The notes under the pieces were generated by a model. That model was not told the origin of the DNA. It saw nothing but the letters and a program-made list of their open reading frames with translations, and ran no database searches. 64,000 nt of DNA, taken from JACQFK01 sp036383955. Lineage in GTDB: Bacteria > Planctomycetota > MHYJ01 > JACPRB01. Location: positions 1 through 64,000 of the forward strand of contig DASVNH010000243.1 in assembly GCA_036383955.1 (NCBI GenBank), read 5' to 3'. A program made the position numbers and the translations under genes. Below, piece by piece: positions 46,773-54,004 of the stretch (its first letter is position 1; each line of letters opens with the position of its first letter).

Positions 46773-47180
46773 TCACTTCCCGCGCTTGTACGTGGAGTAG
46801 TGGTAGGTCTTGCCGTCGATGTTCAGAAGCGGCGCCTTCGCGGGGAGCTGGGCATCGGCGCGCTTCATGTCGAGCGGAAGCATCCGCCAGAGGTGCTTGG
46901 AGCAGTCGAACGCGCGGCAGGCGGCGGGCCGGTCCTGGTAGATGGAGCAGCCGTTGTCCTTCAGGTAGACGCAGCCCTCGTCCGTGCGCTCGAGGATGGT
47001 CGCGCCCTGGTGCTTCATCGTCCGGAAACGGCCGCTCTGGATCTCCTCGTCCGCCAGCGGAACGACGGCCGTGCGGCAGCAGACGGCGTGGCAGACGGAC
47101 CAGCAGGAGGGGCAGTCGCCCGAAAAGCGGAACGAGCCCTTCTCGATCCGCACGTGCTCGACCGCTTTCTTTCGGCTCAT
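46773..47180 (-). CDS. YkgJ-family cysteine-cluster protein 2
   Basis: The 135-residue paralogue of YkgJ 1 shares the core VRIEKGSFRFSGDC, C-x2-C-x3-C-x3-CC, PLADEEIQSGR, CVYLKDNGCSIYQDRP and AACRAFDCSKH, plus a similar C-terminal Y-H-Y-S. It is encoded 20 nt after peptide gene G on the same strand. The pairing of each YkgJ gene with a KKTKGG peptide gene suggests joint function. Convergent JmjC gene ends 7 nt away. Confidence 0.88.
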   Translation of the reverse strand: MSRKKAVEHVRIEKGSFRFSGDCPSCWSVCHAVCCRTAVVPLADEEIQSGRFRTMKHQGATILERTDEGCVYLKDNGCSIYQDRPAACRAFDCSKHLWRMLPLDMKRADAQLPAKAPLLNIDGKTYHYSTYKRGK

Positions 47181-47200
47181 CCGCCCCTCCCGCGTCCGCC

Positions 47201-47356
47201 CTACCGCTTCTCGAAGTTCAGGCTGATCTGGTCCGTGGGCATGAGCGATTCCGTGGGCTTGAACCAGATGAACGCGTCGACGGCGCCGCCTTTGGTCTTC
47301 TTCATCGCCGTCTTGCCGAGCGGCTTCGCGGGCTTCTTCGCCTTCTTGTTCGCCAT
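47201..47356 (-). CDS. KKTKGG-leader peptide G (Hcp-like tail), 51 aa
   Basis: The 24-residue leader ends AMKKTKGG. The core is AVDAFIWFKPTESLMPTDQISLNFEKR. AVDAF(I/L) resembles the N-terminus, and Q-I-S-L-N-F-E-K the last strand, of Hcp tube proteins, so the tail reads like a miniature chimera of that fold (tentative). The Shine-Dalgarno AAGGAGGG precedes ATG 47356. It has no Cys. Confidence 0.8.
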   Translation of the reverse strand: MANKKAKKPAKPLGKTAMKKTKGGAVDAFIWFKPTESLMPTDQISLNFEKR

Positions 47357-47424
47357 GGTCTTTCCCTCCTTACCTTTCTTCTACCGCCGGCGCGCCGTCC
47401 GCATGACAGGAAAAACGCGCGAGG

Positions 47425-47454
47425 TTGACCCTCGCGGGGGCGGGCGGCTACGAT
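47425..47454 (+). promoter_or_regulatory. promoter TTGACC-N18-TACGAT for the PpiC-like gene
   Basis: The TTGACC at 47425-47430 and TACGAT at 47449-47454 lie 8 nt before ATG 47463, giving a leaderless transcript. Confidence 0.55.
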
Positions 47455-47462
47455 GGCCGCCC

Positions 47463-48194
47463 ATGAGCGACGACATCGCCCGCGGCGGCGGCGTTTCCGC
47501 GTCGACCGCCGACCTGCTGCTCGCCGTCAAGCTGGGCCCGGGCCTGGGCCTGCTCCGCGACATCCTCGGCCGCCGCGCCGCCGCGGACCGCGCGCGCCGC
47601 GAGGGGCTCGTCGCGACGGACGAGGAGATCGCCGACGCCCTCTCCGACTTCTTCAGCGAGAACGATCTCTTCGAGGAGGCCCAGCAGGAAGCCTGGCTCG
47701 GCCGCTCCCGGCTCACCCGCGCGGCCCTCGGCGCCCACTTCGCCGAGGTCCTCCTCACCCGCAAACTGCGCGTCCACCTCGCCCCCGACGCGGCCGTCGA
47801 AAAGCGCTACCAGGCCTCGCTCCACCAGTACGCCCGCGCCAACGTGGAGATCGTCGAGCTCGACTCCCCCGGCGCCGCCGCCGAGACCGCGCTGCAGCTC
47901 CGCGAAGGGGAGATCGCGTGGACGGACGCGACGTCCCGGGCGGGCGGCGTGGACGCCCTGACCCTCACGCGCGCCGAGGCCCCGGAGGAGGTCGCCGCCG
48001 AGCTCTTCTCCGCGCCGCCCGGCGCGTTCCTCGGCCCCCTCGAGACGGACGAGGGCGGCCACGCGATCTACCGGCTGATCTCGCGCGAGGATCCGGAGCT
48101 CGACGACGAGCTGCGCGAGGAGATCCGCGAGCGGATGTTCCTCGAGGAGATCTCGCGCGCGTTCGAAAAGCAGCCGATCCAGCTGCTCGTCTAA
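47463..48194 (+). CDS. cytoplasmic PpiC/SurA-like peptidyl-prolyl isomerase-family protein
   Basis: The 243-residue protein has a helical SurA_N-like part (about 1-110; ATDEEIADALSDFFSENDLF) and a parvulin-like region (about 115-215; EKRYQASLHQYARANVEIVEL, then GAFLGPLETDEGGHAIYRLISR), ending in a helix and EKQPIQLLV. No signal peptide is present, unusual for SurA relatives. PpiC-like proteins often accompany C39/HlyD peptide exporters, where they may hold or guide substrates; that role is inference here. Confidence 0.8.
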   Translation: MSDDIARGGGVSASTADLLLAVKLGPGLGLLRDILGRRAAADRARREGLVATDEEIADALSDFFSENDLFEEAQQEAWLGRSRLTRAALGAHFAEVLLTRKLRVHLAPDAAVEKRYQASLHQYARANVEIVELDSPGAAAETALQLREGEIAWTDATSRAGGVDALTLTRAEAPEEVAAELFSAPPGAFLGPLETDEGGHAIYRLISREDPELDDELREEIRERMFLEEISRAFEKQPIQLLV

Positions 48195-48237
48195 GCGGCC
48201 CGAGTCAAATTCCGGCGCCCTCGCGGGCCCCCGATGA

Positions 48238-48272
48238 CCCTTCGACTCCGCCGCGCTTCGCTCAGGGCAAGC
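48238..48272. repeat. dispersed repeat CCTTCGAC...GCTCAGGGCAAGC, copy 2
   Basis: This longer relative of 12913-12937 has CCCTTCGACTCCG and then CTTCGCTCAGGGCAAGC. It lies between convergent genes, in an otherwise empty 118-bp gap. Confidence 0.6.
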
Positions 48273-48312
48273 AGGGCGTGAAGATGTCCCTGGTTCCCTC
48301 GCCCTGCTTGGT

Positions 48313-49431
48313 TCAGTCGGTGATGGTCATGGAGCCCAGCCGCCGGAACGGGCGGACGACCAGGTCGAGCACCGTGCGGCGCTCCACGATGACGTCGGCT
48401 TCCAGCAGCAGGCCCGCGCGCAGCGGCTCCACGCCGCGCGGCCCCCGCACGTCGGCGGCGGACAGCCGGACCCACGCGCGGTAGCGGCCCTCCTCGTCGG
48501 CGTCCGGATCGATCCGGACCAGCTCTCCGGCCGCCTGGCCGTAGTCCTGCCACGGATACGCGTCGAGGCGCATCCGCACGGGCATCGACACCCTCAGCCG
48601 GCGCATCGACGCGTTGGGCACCTGCAGCGCGACCATCAGGGGCCGGTCGTCGGGATTGATCGTCACCGCCGCCTCGCCCGGCGACAGGAAGCGCCCCGGA
48701 TGCACCGCCGCCGCCTTCGTCACGACGCCGTCCACCGGCGACAGGACGCTCATCTGGCGCCGCGACTCCTTCAGCTGCTCGAGCTTCACCCGGACCCCTT
48801 CCAGCCGCGTCTCCAGCTCCCGGGCCTGCCGCTCCCGCTGGACCGCCTCCGTCTCGCCGCGCTGCAGCTCCGCGTCCAGCCGCGAGGTCCGCGAGCGCGC
48901 CTCGTTGAGCTCCTGCTCCTTCTGGTTCACCTGGAAGACCGACGCCGCCCCCTGCTCCAGGAGCGACTTCAAGCCCTTCACCTGCGACTCGAGGATGGAG
49001 ATCGAGTTGCGCGCGAACTCGCGCTCCTCCACCACCTTGCGGAGGACGTCGCGCCCGGACTTCGCCGCCTCGCGGTGCCGCTCGGCCTCGCCGATCCCCG
49101 CCCGCAGGTCCGCGTCGAGCTGCGAGGCTTCGCCCGCGACCTTGAAGGCGTCGAGCCGCAGCAGGATGTCGCCCTTCTTCACCCGCGCGCCCACCCGGGC
49201 CGGCGCCTCGATCACCATGCCCGGCTCGGGCGCGCTGATCGCGATCGGCTCCCCCTCGATGAGCACCCGGCCGCGCGCCTGGACGACGACGTCCACCTCC
49301 GCGTAGGCCGCCCAGACGCCGGCCGCCGCCAGGAGCAGGAGGATGACGTAGAACAGGCCCCGGGACAGATGCGTGCCCGGCCCGGGCAGGACCCGGTCGA
49401 GCGCTTTCGACGGCGCCGCGGTCGTTTCCAT
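48313..49431 (-). CDS. HlyD-family adaptor of the C39 peptide exporter
   Basis: The 372-residue membrane-fusion protein has an N-terminal anchor (about 24-44), a lipoyl half-motif (VVQARGRVLI..GARVKKGDILLRLD), a long coiled coil (about 105-245) and the second half-motif SPVDGVVTKAAAVHPGRFLSPGE. It starts 3 nt after the exporter stop, so the two are one operon. This adaptor pairs with peptidase-type ABC exporters in type I-like secretion. No outer-membrane factor is adjacent. Confidence 0.93.
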   Translation of the reverse strand: METTAAPSKALDRVLPGPGTHLSRGLFYVILLLLAAAGVWAAYAEVDVVVQARGRVLIEGEPIAISAPEPGMVIEAPARVGARVKKGDILLRLDAFKVAGEASQLDADLRAGIGEAERHREAAKSGRDVLRKVVEEREFARNSISILESQVKGLKSLLEQGAASVFQVNQKEQELNEARSRTSRLDAELQRGETEAVQRERQARELETRLEGVRVKLEQLKESRRQMSVLSPVDGVVTKAAAVHPGRFLSPGEAAVTINPDDRPLMVALQVPNASMRRLRVSMPVRMRLDAYPWQDYGQAAGELVRIDPDADEEGRYRAWVRLSAADVRGPRGVEPLRAGLLLEADVIVERRTVLDLVVRPFRRLGSMTITD

Positions 49432-49434
49432 CGC

Positions 49435-52400
49435 CTACTCCTGCACCTGCTGGCCGACGAGGTTCGCGTAGAGCCCCGCCTTGCGCACCAGCTCCTCGTG
49501 CCGCCCGTCTTCCACGATCGTGCCGCCGTCGAGCACCAGGATGCGGTCGGCGTCGCGGACCGTCGACAGCCGGTGCGCGATCACGATCGTCGTGCGGTCC
49601 CGCGCCGCGTCCCGCAGCGCCTGCTGGATCGCCCGCTCCGACTCGTTGTCGAGCGCCGAGGTCGCCTCGTCGAGCACCAGGATGTCGGGATTCCTCAGCA
49701 GCGCCCGCGCCAGGGCGATGCGCTGGCGCTGGCCGCCGGACATCGACATCCCCCGCTCGCCGACCTTCGTGTCGTAGCCCATGCCCATCCCGGCGATGAA
49801 GTCGTGCGCGCCGGCCCGCTTGGCCGCCTCCACGACGCGGTCGAACGGGACGTCGGGATCCCCCAGCGCGATGTTCTCGCGGATCGTGCCCGAGAAGAGG
49901 AAGACCTCCTGCGGCACGACGCCGATCCGCCGCCGCACGGCCCGGCGGTTCAGGGTGCGCACGTCGTGGCCGTCGAGCAGCACGCGCCCCTTCGACGCCC
50001 CGTACAGGCCGAGGATCAGCTTGGCGAGCGTCGACTTCCCCGAGCCGGAGCGCCCGACGACCGCCACCGTCTGGCCCGGCTGGAGGTCGAACGAGATCCC
50101 CGCGAGGGTCGGCTTGTCCTGGCCGCTGGAGTACTTGAAGGTCACCTTGTCGAAGGTGATCCGCCCCTTCAGCTTCTGCGGCGCCAGAAGCGTCCGGTCC
50201 TCTTCCTCGGGCTTCGCGTCGAACACGTCGTTTAGGCGCTCGAGGGCGTTCCCGACGTCCTGCAGCTGGTCCCACGCGTCGACGAGCCGGAGGATGGGCG
50301 CGATGACGCTCGCGGCCATGGCGGTGAACGCGAGCAGCTGGCCGACGGTCATCGTCCCGGCCATGACCTGCCCCGCCCCGTACCAGAGGAAGAGGATCGC
50401 GCTCGACGTCTGCAGGAACGTCGCGAGCGTGGAATACACGACCTCCAGGCGCGCCCCTTTCCGGGCGGCGAGGACCGACTCCACGAACTGCGTCTCCATC
50501 TTCCAGCGCACGGCGCTCTCGACGGCGGTGGCCTTGACGGTGCCGATGCCGGTGAACGTCTCGATCATGGAGCTCCAGGCGTCGGCATGCCGCGCGAAGT
50601 GCTCCCGCCGGTTGCGGCGGATGGCGGGCGTGAACGCGAGCATGAGCAGGACGAAGAGCGGAACGACCGCGAGCACCACGAGCATGAGCTTCACGTTGTA
50701 GTAGCCCATCAGCGCGAAGTAGCCCAGGGCGAGCACGGTGTCGAGGATGATGCCGGGGATCGTGCCGACGAGGGCGTCGCGGATCTTGTCGTTCTCGCCG
50801 ACGCGCGAGATGACGTCGCCGACGCGGCGGAGGTCGAAGAAGCGCATCGGCAGGCTGAGGACGTGGCGAAGGAAGTCGGAGACGAGCCGGGCGTTGGCGG
50901 AGGTCGAGACGTGGAGCAGCAGCGAGCGGCGCACGGCGGTGAGGAGGGCCTGGAAGATCGCGACGCCGAGCATGCCGAGGAGGAGGACGTTCAGGAGGTC
51001 GGCCGACCCGCTGACGATGACGCGGTCGAGGATGGTCTGGGTGAAGAGGGGGATCCCCAGGCCGAGGACGCTGAGGAGCAGCGACGCCCCCAGCACCTCG
51101 CCGAGCAGGCCGGCGTGGGGGCGGAGCAGGGGCCAGAAGCGGCGGAACGGGCTCTTGATCTTCTCGGTCGAGCCGAACTTCGCGGTCGGCACGAGCTCGA
51201 GGGCGCGGCCCGTCCAGCCCCGCTTGAATTCGTCGGCGCTCAGCCGCCGCGGCGCGATGCCGGGATCGCCCACCAGGACGCCCTTCGCGGACGCCTCCCA
51301 GAGGACGATGTAGTGGTAGCCTTCCCAGTGAACGATGGCGGGCAGGGTCAGGTCCTCGAGCGCCTCGTACGACATCTGGAGCCCGCGGGCGTGGAAGCCC
51401 AGCGACTCCGCCGCCTGCGCCACCGACCACATCGTGGCCCCGTCGGCGTCCACGTTCGCGAGGTCCCGCAGGCGCGCCACCCCCACCGGCGACCCGTAAT
51501 ACTCCGTGATCATCGCCAGGCACGCGGCGCCGCAGTCGGTCTCGTCGTGCTGGCGGACGTAGGGGTATTTCTTCAGCAGCCGGCGCCAGAGCGGTCCGCG
51601 GACCCCGGCGTCGACGGCCGCCTCCCCCTCGCCGGCCTCCGCGTCCGGAGCCGCCAGCTCCTGGGACGCCTCGGCGCCTCCGACGGCCTCCGCGCGATAG
51701 AGCTCCGCCCGCTCCTCGAGCCGGGCGCGGAACGCCGGCGAGGCGGCGAGCGCGCGGTCGAAGCCCGCCTTGCTCATCGCGTAGAGCTGGCAGTCGGTGC
51801 CGGCGACGACGCTCGCCGCGCGCGGCGCGCCCGTGAGCAGGGCGAGCTCGCCGAAGAACTCGCCCGGACCGATCTGGCCCACGACGCGCTCCGCGCTGCC
51901 GTCCTTGCGCAGCGCCTGGAGCGAGCCGGAGCGCACGATGAAGAAGCGGTCGCCCGGATCGCCCTGCTTCACCACCACGTCGCCGCGCCGCGCGGGGCGC
52001 TCCTCGAACTCGGTGATCAGGCTCCGCAGCACGTGGGCCGGCAGCGTCTCCAGGGCGGTGTACTGCTTGAGGAAGTTCTGGAGCCCCATGCTCGAGACGA
52101 GCTTGCGGAAGGGCTCCACGACGCCCGGATTGCGCTCGATCGCGCGCTGGAAGTCGGCGCGGCCGATGCGGAGCAGGATGAGCTCGTCGGCGGCCCGGGC
52201 CGTCGCGTTCCGCGGCTCCGTCGACAGCAGCGCGGTGATGCCCAGGACTTCGCCCTCCTGGAGGAGCGCGAGGCTGACTTCCTCCCCGCTCGCGCCGGTC
52301 CCCACGACCCGGGCGCGGCCGGAGACGATGACGAACATGGCGTCGGCGGCGTCGCCTTCATGGAAGACGTTCTCGCCGAAGGGGTAGGTCTTGAGGGTGG

Positions 52401-52491
52401 AGGCGTTCGCCAGCGCCTGGAGCGCGGCGGCGTCCAGCAGGGACAGAGGCCCGACGTTTCCCAGAACTTCGAGTTTGCGCTTCGCGTTCAT
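49435..52491 (-). CDS. peptidase-C39 ABC exporter with two cyclic-nucleotide-binding domains
   Basis: The 1018-residue protein has two cNMP-binding domains (about 15-120 and 135-250; GEFFGELALLTGAPRAASVVA), an acidic linker, and a C39 peptidase (about 310-430) with an intact active site: Gln and Cys in RQHDETDCGAACLAM, His in GYHYIVLW, Asp in VGDPGI. A six-helix ABC membrane domain (about 460-740) and an ATPase (Walker A GRSGSGKST, signature MSGGQRQRIALARAL, Walker B ILVLDEATSALD) follow. C39 domains cut leaders after double glycine. ATG 52491 is chosen; upstream sequence is a promoter. Confidence 0.95.
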   Translation of the reverse strand: MNAKRKLEVLGNVGPLSLLDAAALQALANASTLKTYPFGENVFHEGDAADAMFVIVSGRARVVGTGASGEEVSLALLQEGEVLGITALLSTEPRNATARAADELILLRIGRADFQRAIERNPGVVEPFRKLVSSMGLQNFLKQYTALETLPAHVLRSLITEFEERPARRGDVVVKQGDPGDRFFIVRSGSLQALRKDGSAERVVGQIGPGEFFGELALLTGAPRAASVVAGTDCQLYAMSKAGFDRALAASPAFRARLEERAELYRAEAVGGAEASQELAAPDAEAGEGEAAVDAGVRGPLWRRLLKKYPYVRQHDETDCGAACLAMITEYYGSPVGVARLRDLANVDADGATMWSVAQAAESLGFHARGLQMSYEALEDLTLPAIVHWEGYHYIVLWEASAKGVLVGDPGIAPRRLSADEFKRGWTGRALELVPTAKFGSTEKIKSPFRRFWPLLRPHAGLLGEVLGASLLLSVLGLGIPLFTQTILDRVIVSGSADLLNVLLLGMLGVAIFQALLTAVRRSLLLHVSTSANARLVSDFLRHVLSLPMRFFDLRRVGDVISRVGENDKIRDALVGTIPGIILDTVLALGYFALMGYYNVKLMLVVLAVVPLFVLLMLAFTPAIRRNRREHFARHADAWSSMIETFTGIGTVKATAVESAVRWKMETQFVESVLAARKGARLEVVYSTLATFLQTSSAILFLWYGAGQVMAGTMTVGQLLAFTAMAASVIAPILRLVDAWDQLQDVGNALERLNDVFDAKPEEEDRTLLAPQKLKGRITFDKVTFKYSSGQDKPTLAGISFDLQPGQTVAVVGRSGSGKSTLAKLILGLYGASKGRVLLDGHDVRTLNRRAVRRRIGVVPQEVFLFSGTIRENIALGDPDVPFDRVVEAAKRAGAHDFIAGMGMGYDTKVGERGMSMSGGQRQRIALARALLRNPDILVLDEATSALDNESERAIQQALRDAARDRTTIVIAHRLSTVRDADRILVLDGGTIVEDGRHEELVRKAGLYANLVGQQVQE

Positions 52492-52506
52492 GGGGATTCC
52501 GGGACA

Positions 52507-52535
52507 ATCGTCTCCGTCCCCGCGGAGCCTGTCAA
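52507..52535 (-). promoter_or_regulatory. promoter TTGACA-N17-GACGAT of the exporter operon
   Basis: On the minus strand a perfect TTGACA (52535-52530) and GACGAT (52512-52507) with 17-nt spacing precede ATG 52491 by 15 nt, giving a leader of about 9 nt without Shine-Dalgarno. Confidence 0.6.
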
Positions 52536-52578
52536 GGACGGAGAGTAACGCCGGACGTCGCGCGCGGATCCGCCCTTC

Positions 52579-52923
52579 ATGGTCGTCTGGGCGTACGAGG
52601 CGGGCCTGCGGCACGTCGTGGAGCGGGAGCTCGACCTCCTGCCCCTGCTCCAGCGCGTGGCGCGCCGGGCCCCCGAAAAGCCCGTCGACCCGGCGGAGGC
52701 CTCGGACGCCCTCGCCGCGGCGGAGTGCGTCGCCGCCGCCGCCGGCCGCCCGCCGGCCGATCCGCCCGACCTCCTGCTCCGCTGGCTCTCCGCCCACCCG
52801 AGCGCGCCGTCCGTCCCCCTCATGGCCGCCGCGATCAAGGCGCTCGACCGCCTGCGCGGCGAAGCGGCCCTGCCGCCGGGCGCCCCGCTCGACGACATCC
52901 GCTCGCGCCTGAGCGGCCGCTAG
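52579..52923 (+). CDS. hypothetical protein, 114 aa
   Basis: I do not recognise this all-helical protein (MVVWAYEAGLRHVVERELDLLPLLQ). It has no membrane segment or Cys and ends LDDIRSRLSGR. It is divergent from the exporter and ends one base before the convergent methyltransferase stop. There is no Shine-Dalgarno or clear -10. It could be an accessory of the peptide locus or a spurious open frame in high-GC DNA. Confidence 0.5.
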   Translation: MVVWAYEAGLRHVVERELDLLPLLQRVARRAPEKPVDPAEASDALAAAECVAAAAGRPPADPPDLLLRWLSAHPSAPSVPLMAAAIKALDRLRGEAALPPGAPLDDIRSRLSGR

Positions 52924-53958
52924 TTATTTGTAAGCGATGGCCGCGCTGGACGCGCCCGCGAGGTGGAGGACCTCGAAGCGCTTGAAGCCGACCTGGCCGC
53001 ACCAGCCGCGGAAATCGGCGCCCGAGTAGTCGAAGGCGTCGCCGAACTCGATCAGCATGTTCAGCGACATGAGCAGGCCGAAGACGTTCTCGCGGCGGGC
53101 GTCGTCGATGAGGGCCTCGATCGCGACCAGCGCGCCGCCGGGCGGAAGGGCGTCGTAGGCCGCGCGGATCAGCCGCATCTTCTTCTCGAGGTTCCAGTCG
53201 TGCAGGATCATGCCCATGGTGATGACGTCGGCCTTGGGCAGGGGGTCCTTGAAGAAGTCGCCCGACGCCGTGCCGACGCGGTCGCTCAGGCCGAGCGCGG
53301 CGATGTGGCGCTTCGCGATGGGCTCGACCGCCGGGAGGTCGAAGGAGACGCCGCGGACGTGCGGGTGCCGCTTCGCCACCTCCGTGCAGAGGAGGCCGGT
53401 CGCGCCGCCGACGTCGCAGAGGGTCTTGAAGCGGGAGAAGTCGAACTTCTCCGCGAAGGCCTCGAAGTTGATCCGCGACAGCCCCGTCATGGCGCCCATG
53501 AACTGCTCGAGGCGCGGCAGCTCCTCGTAGAGGGTCTCGAACATCCCCTTCTGCCCGTGCTTGTCCTCGTTCTGCGCCTTGCCCGTCCGCAGCGCTTCGG
53601 GGAGGTCGTGCCAGAACTTGAAGAGGCGGGCGTTGAGCATCACGAAGATGCCGCCGACGTAGCGCGGGCTGCTCCGGACGAGATAGAGCTCGCCGGCCGG
53701 GGTGTTGAAATAGCGCGCCGACGGCCCGTCGCCCTCCCGGTCGAGGAACTTCATCGCGACCAGGGCGTCGAAGAAATCGGCGATGCCGCGCGGATGCAGC
53801 CGCAGCTCCGCGCCGAGCTCCGCCCCGGTGAGGCGCCGCCCGGCGAGCTTGCTGAACAGGTCGAATTCGACCGCGGTCAGGAGGACCTTCGACGACCAGA
53901 AGCCGAAGGCCGTCTGGAGGATGGGACCCGGCTCGGGGAGCGCGGCGGAAGTCGTCAT
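52924..53958 (-). CDS. SAM-dependent O-methyltransferase (acetylserotonin/hydroxyneurosporene type)
   Basis: The 344-residue class I methyltransferase has an N-terminal winged-helix dimerisation domain (about 10-110; FDLFSKLAGRRLTGAELGAEL), SAM motif I DVGGATGLL near residue 187, VSFDLP, DFFKDPLPKADVITMGMILHDWN (catalytic His) and ALVAIEALID. Such enzymes methylate hydroxyl groups of small molecules. Its nearness to the peptide locus is suggestive only. A -10 box TCTAAT lies 6 nt before ATG 53958. Confidence 0.9.
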   Translation of the reverse strand: MTTSAALPEPGPILQTAFGFWSSKVLLTAVEFDLFSKLAGRRLTGAELGAELRLHPRGIADFFDALVAMKFLDREGDGPSARYFNTPAGELYLVRSSPRYVGGIFVMLNARLFKFWHDLPEALRTGKAQNEDKHGQKGMFETLYEELPRLEQFMGAMTGLSRINFEAFAEKFDFSRFKTLCDVGGATGLLCTEVAKRHPHVRGVSFDLPAVEPIAKRHIAALGLSDRVGTASGDFFKDPLPKADVITMGMILHDWNLEKKMRLIRAAYDALPPGGALVAIEALIDDARRENVFGLLMSLNMLIEFGDAFDYSGADFRGWCGQVGFKRFEVLHLAGASSAAIAYK

Positions 53959-53964
53959 CGGGGT

Positions 53965-53970
53965 ATTAGA
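53965..53970 (-). promoter_or_regulatory. -10 box TCTAAT before the methyltransferase
   Basis: TCTAAT (five of six consensus positions) is 6 nt before ATG 53958, predicting a leaderless mRNA. Confidence 0.5.
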
Positions 53971-54004
53971 GCGGCGGCCCCGTTCGCCGGGAAACGAAAT
54001 CGCC

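Noticed and set aside
52924..53958. O-methyltransferase as part of the peptide system
   Set aside because: Family acts on small hydroxylated molecules and the gene has its own promoter; adjacency alone is too weak, so it is described separately.
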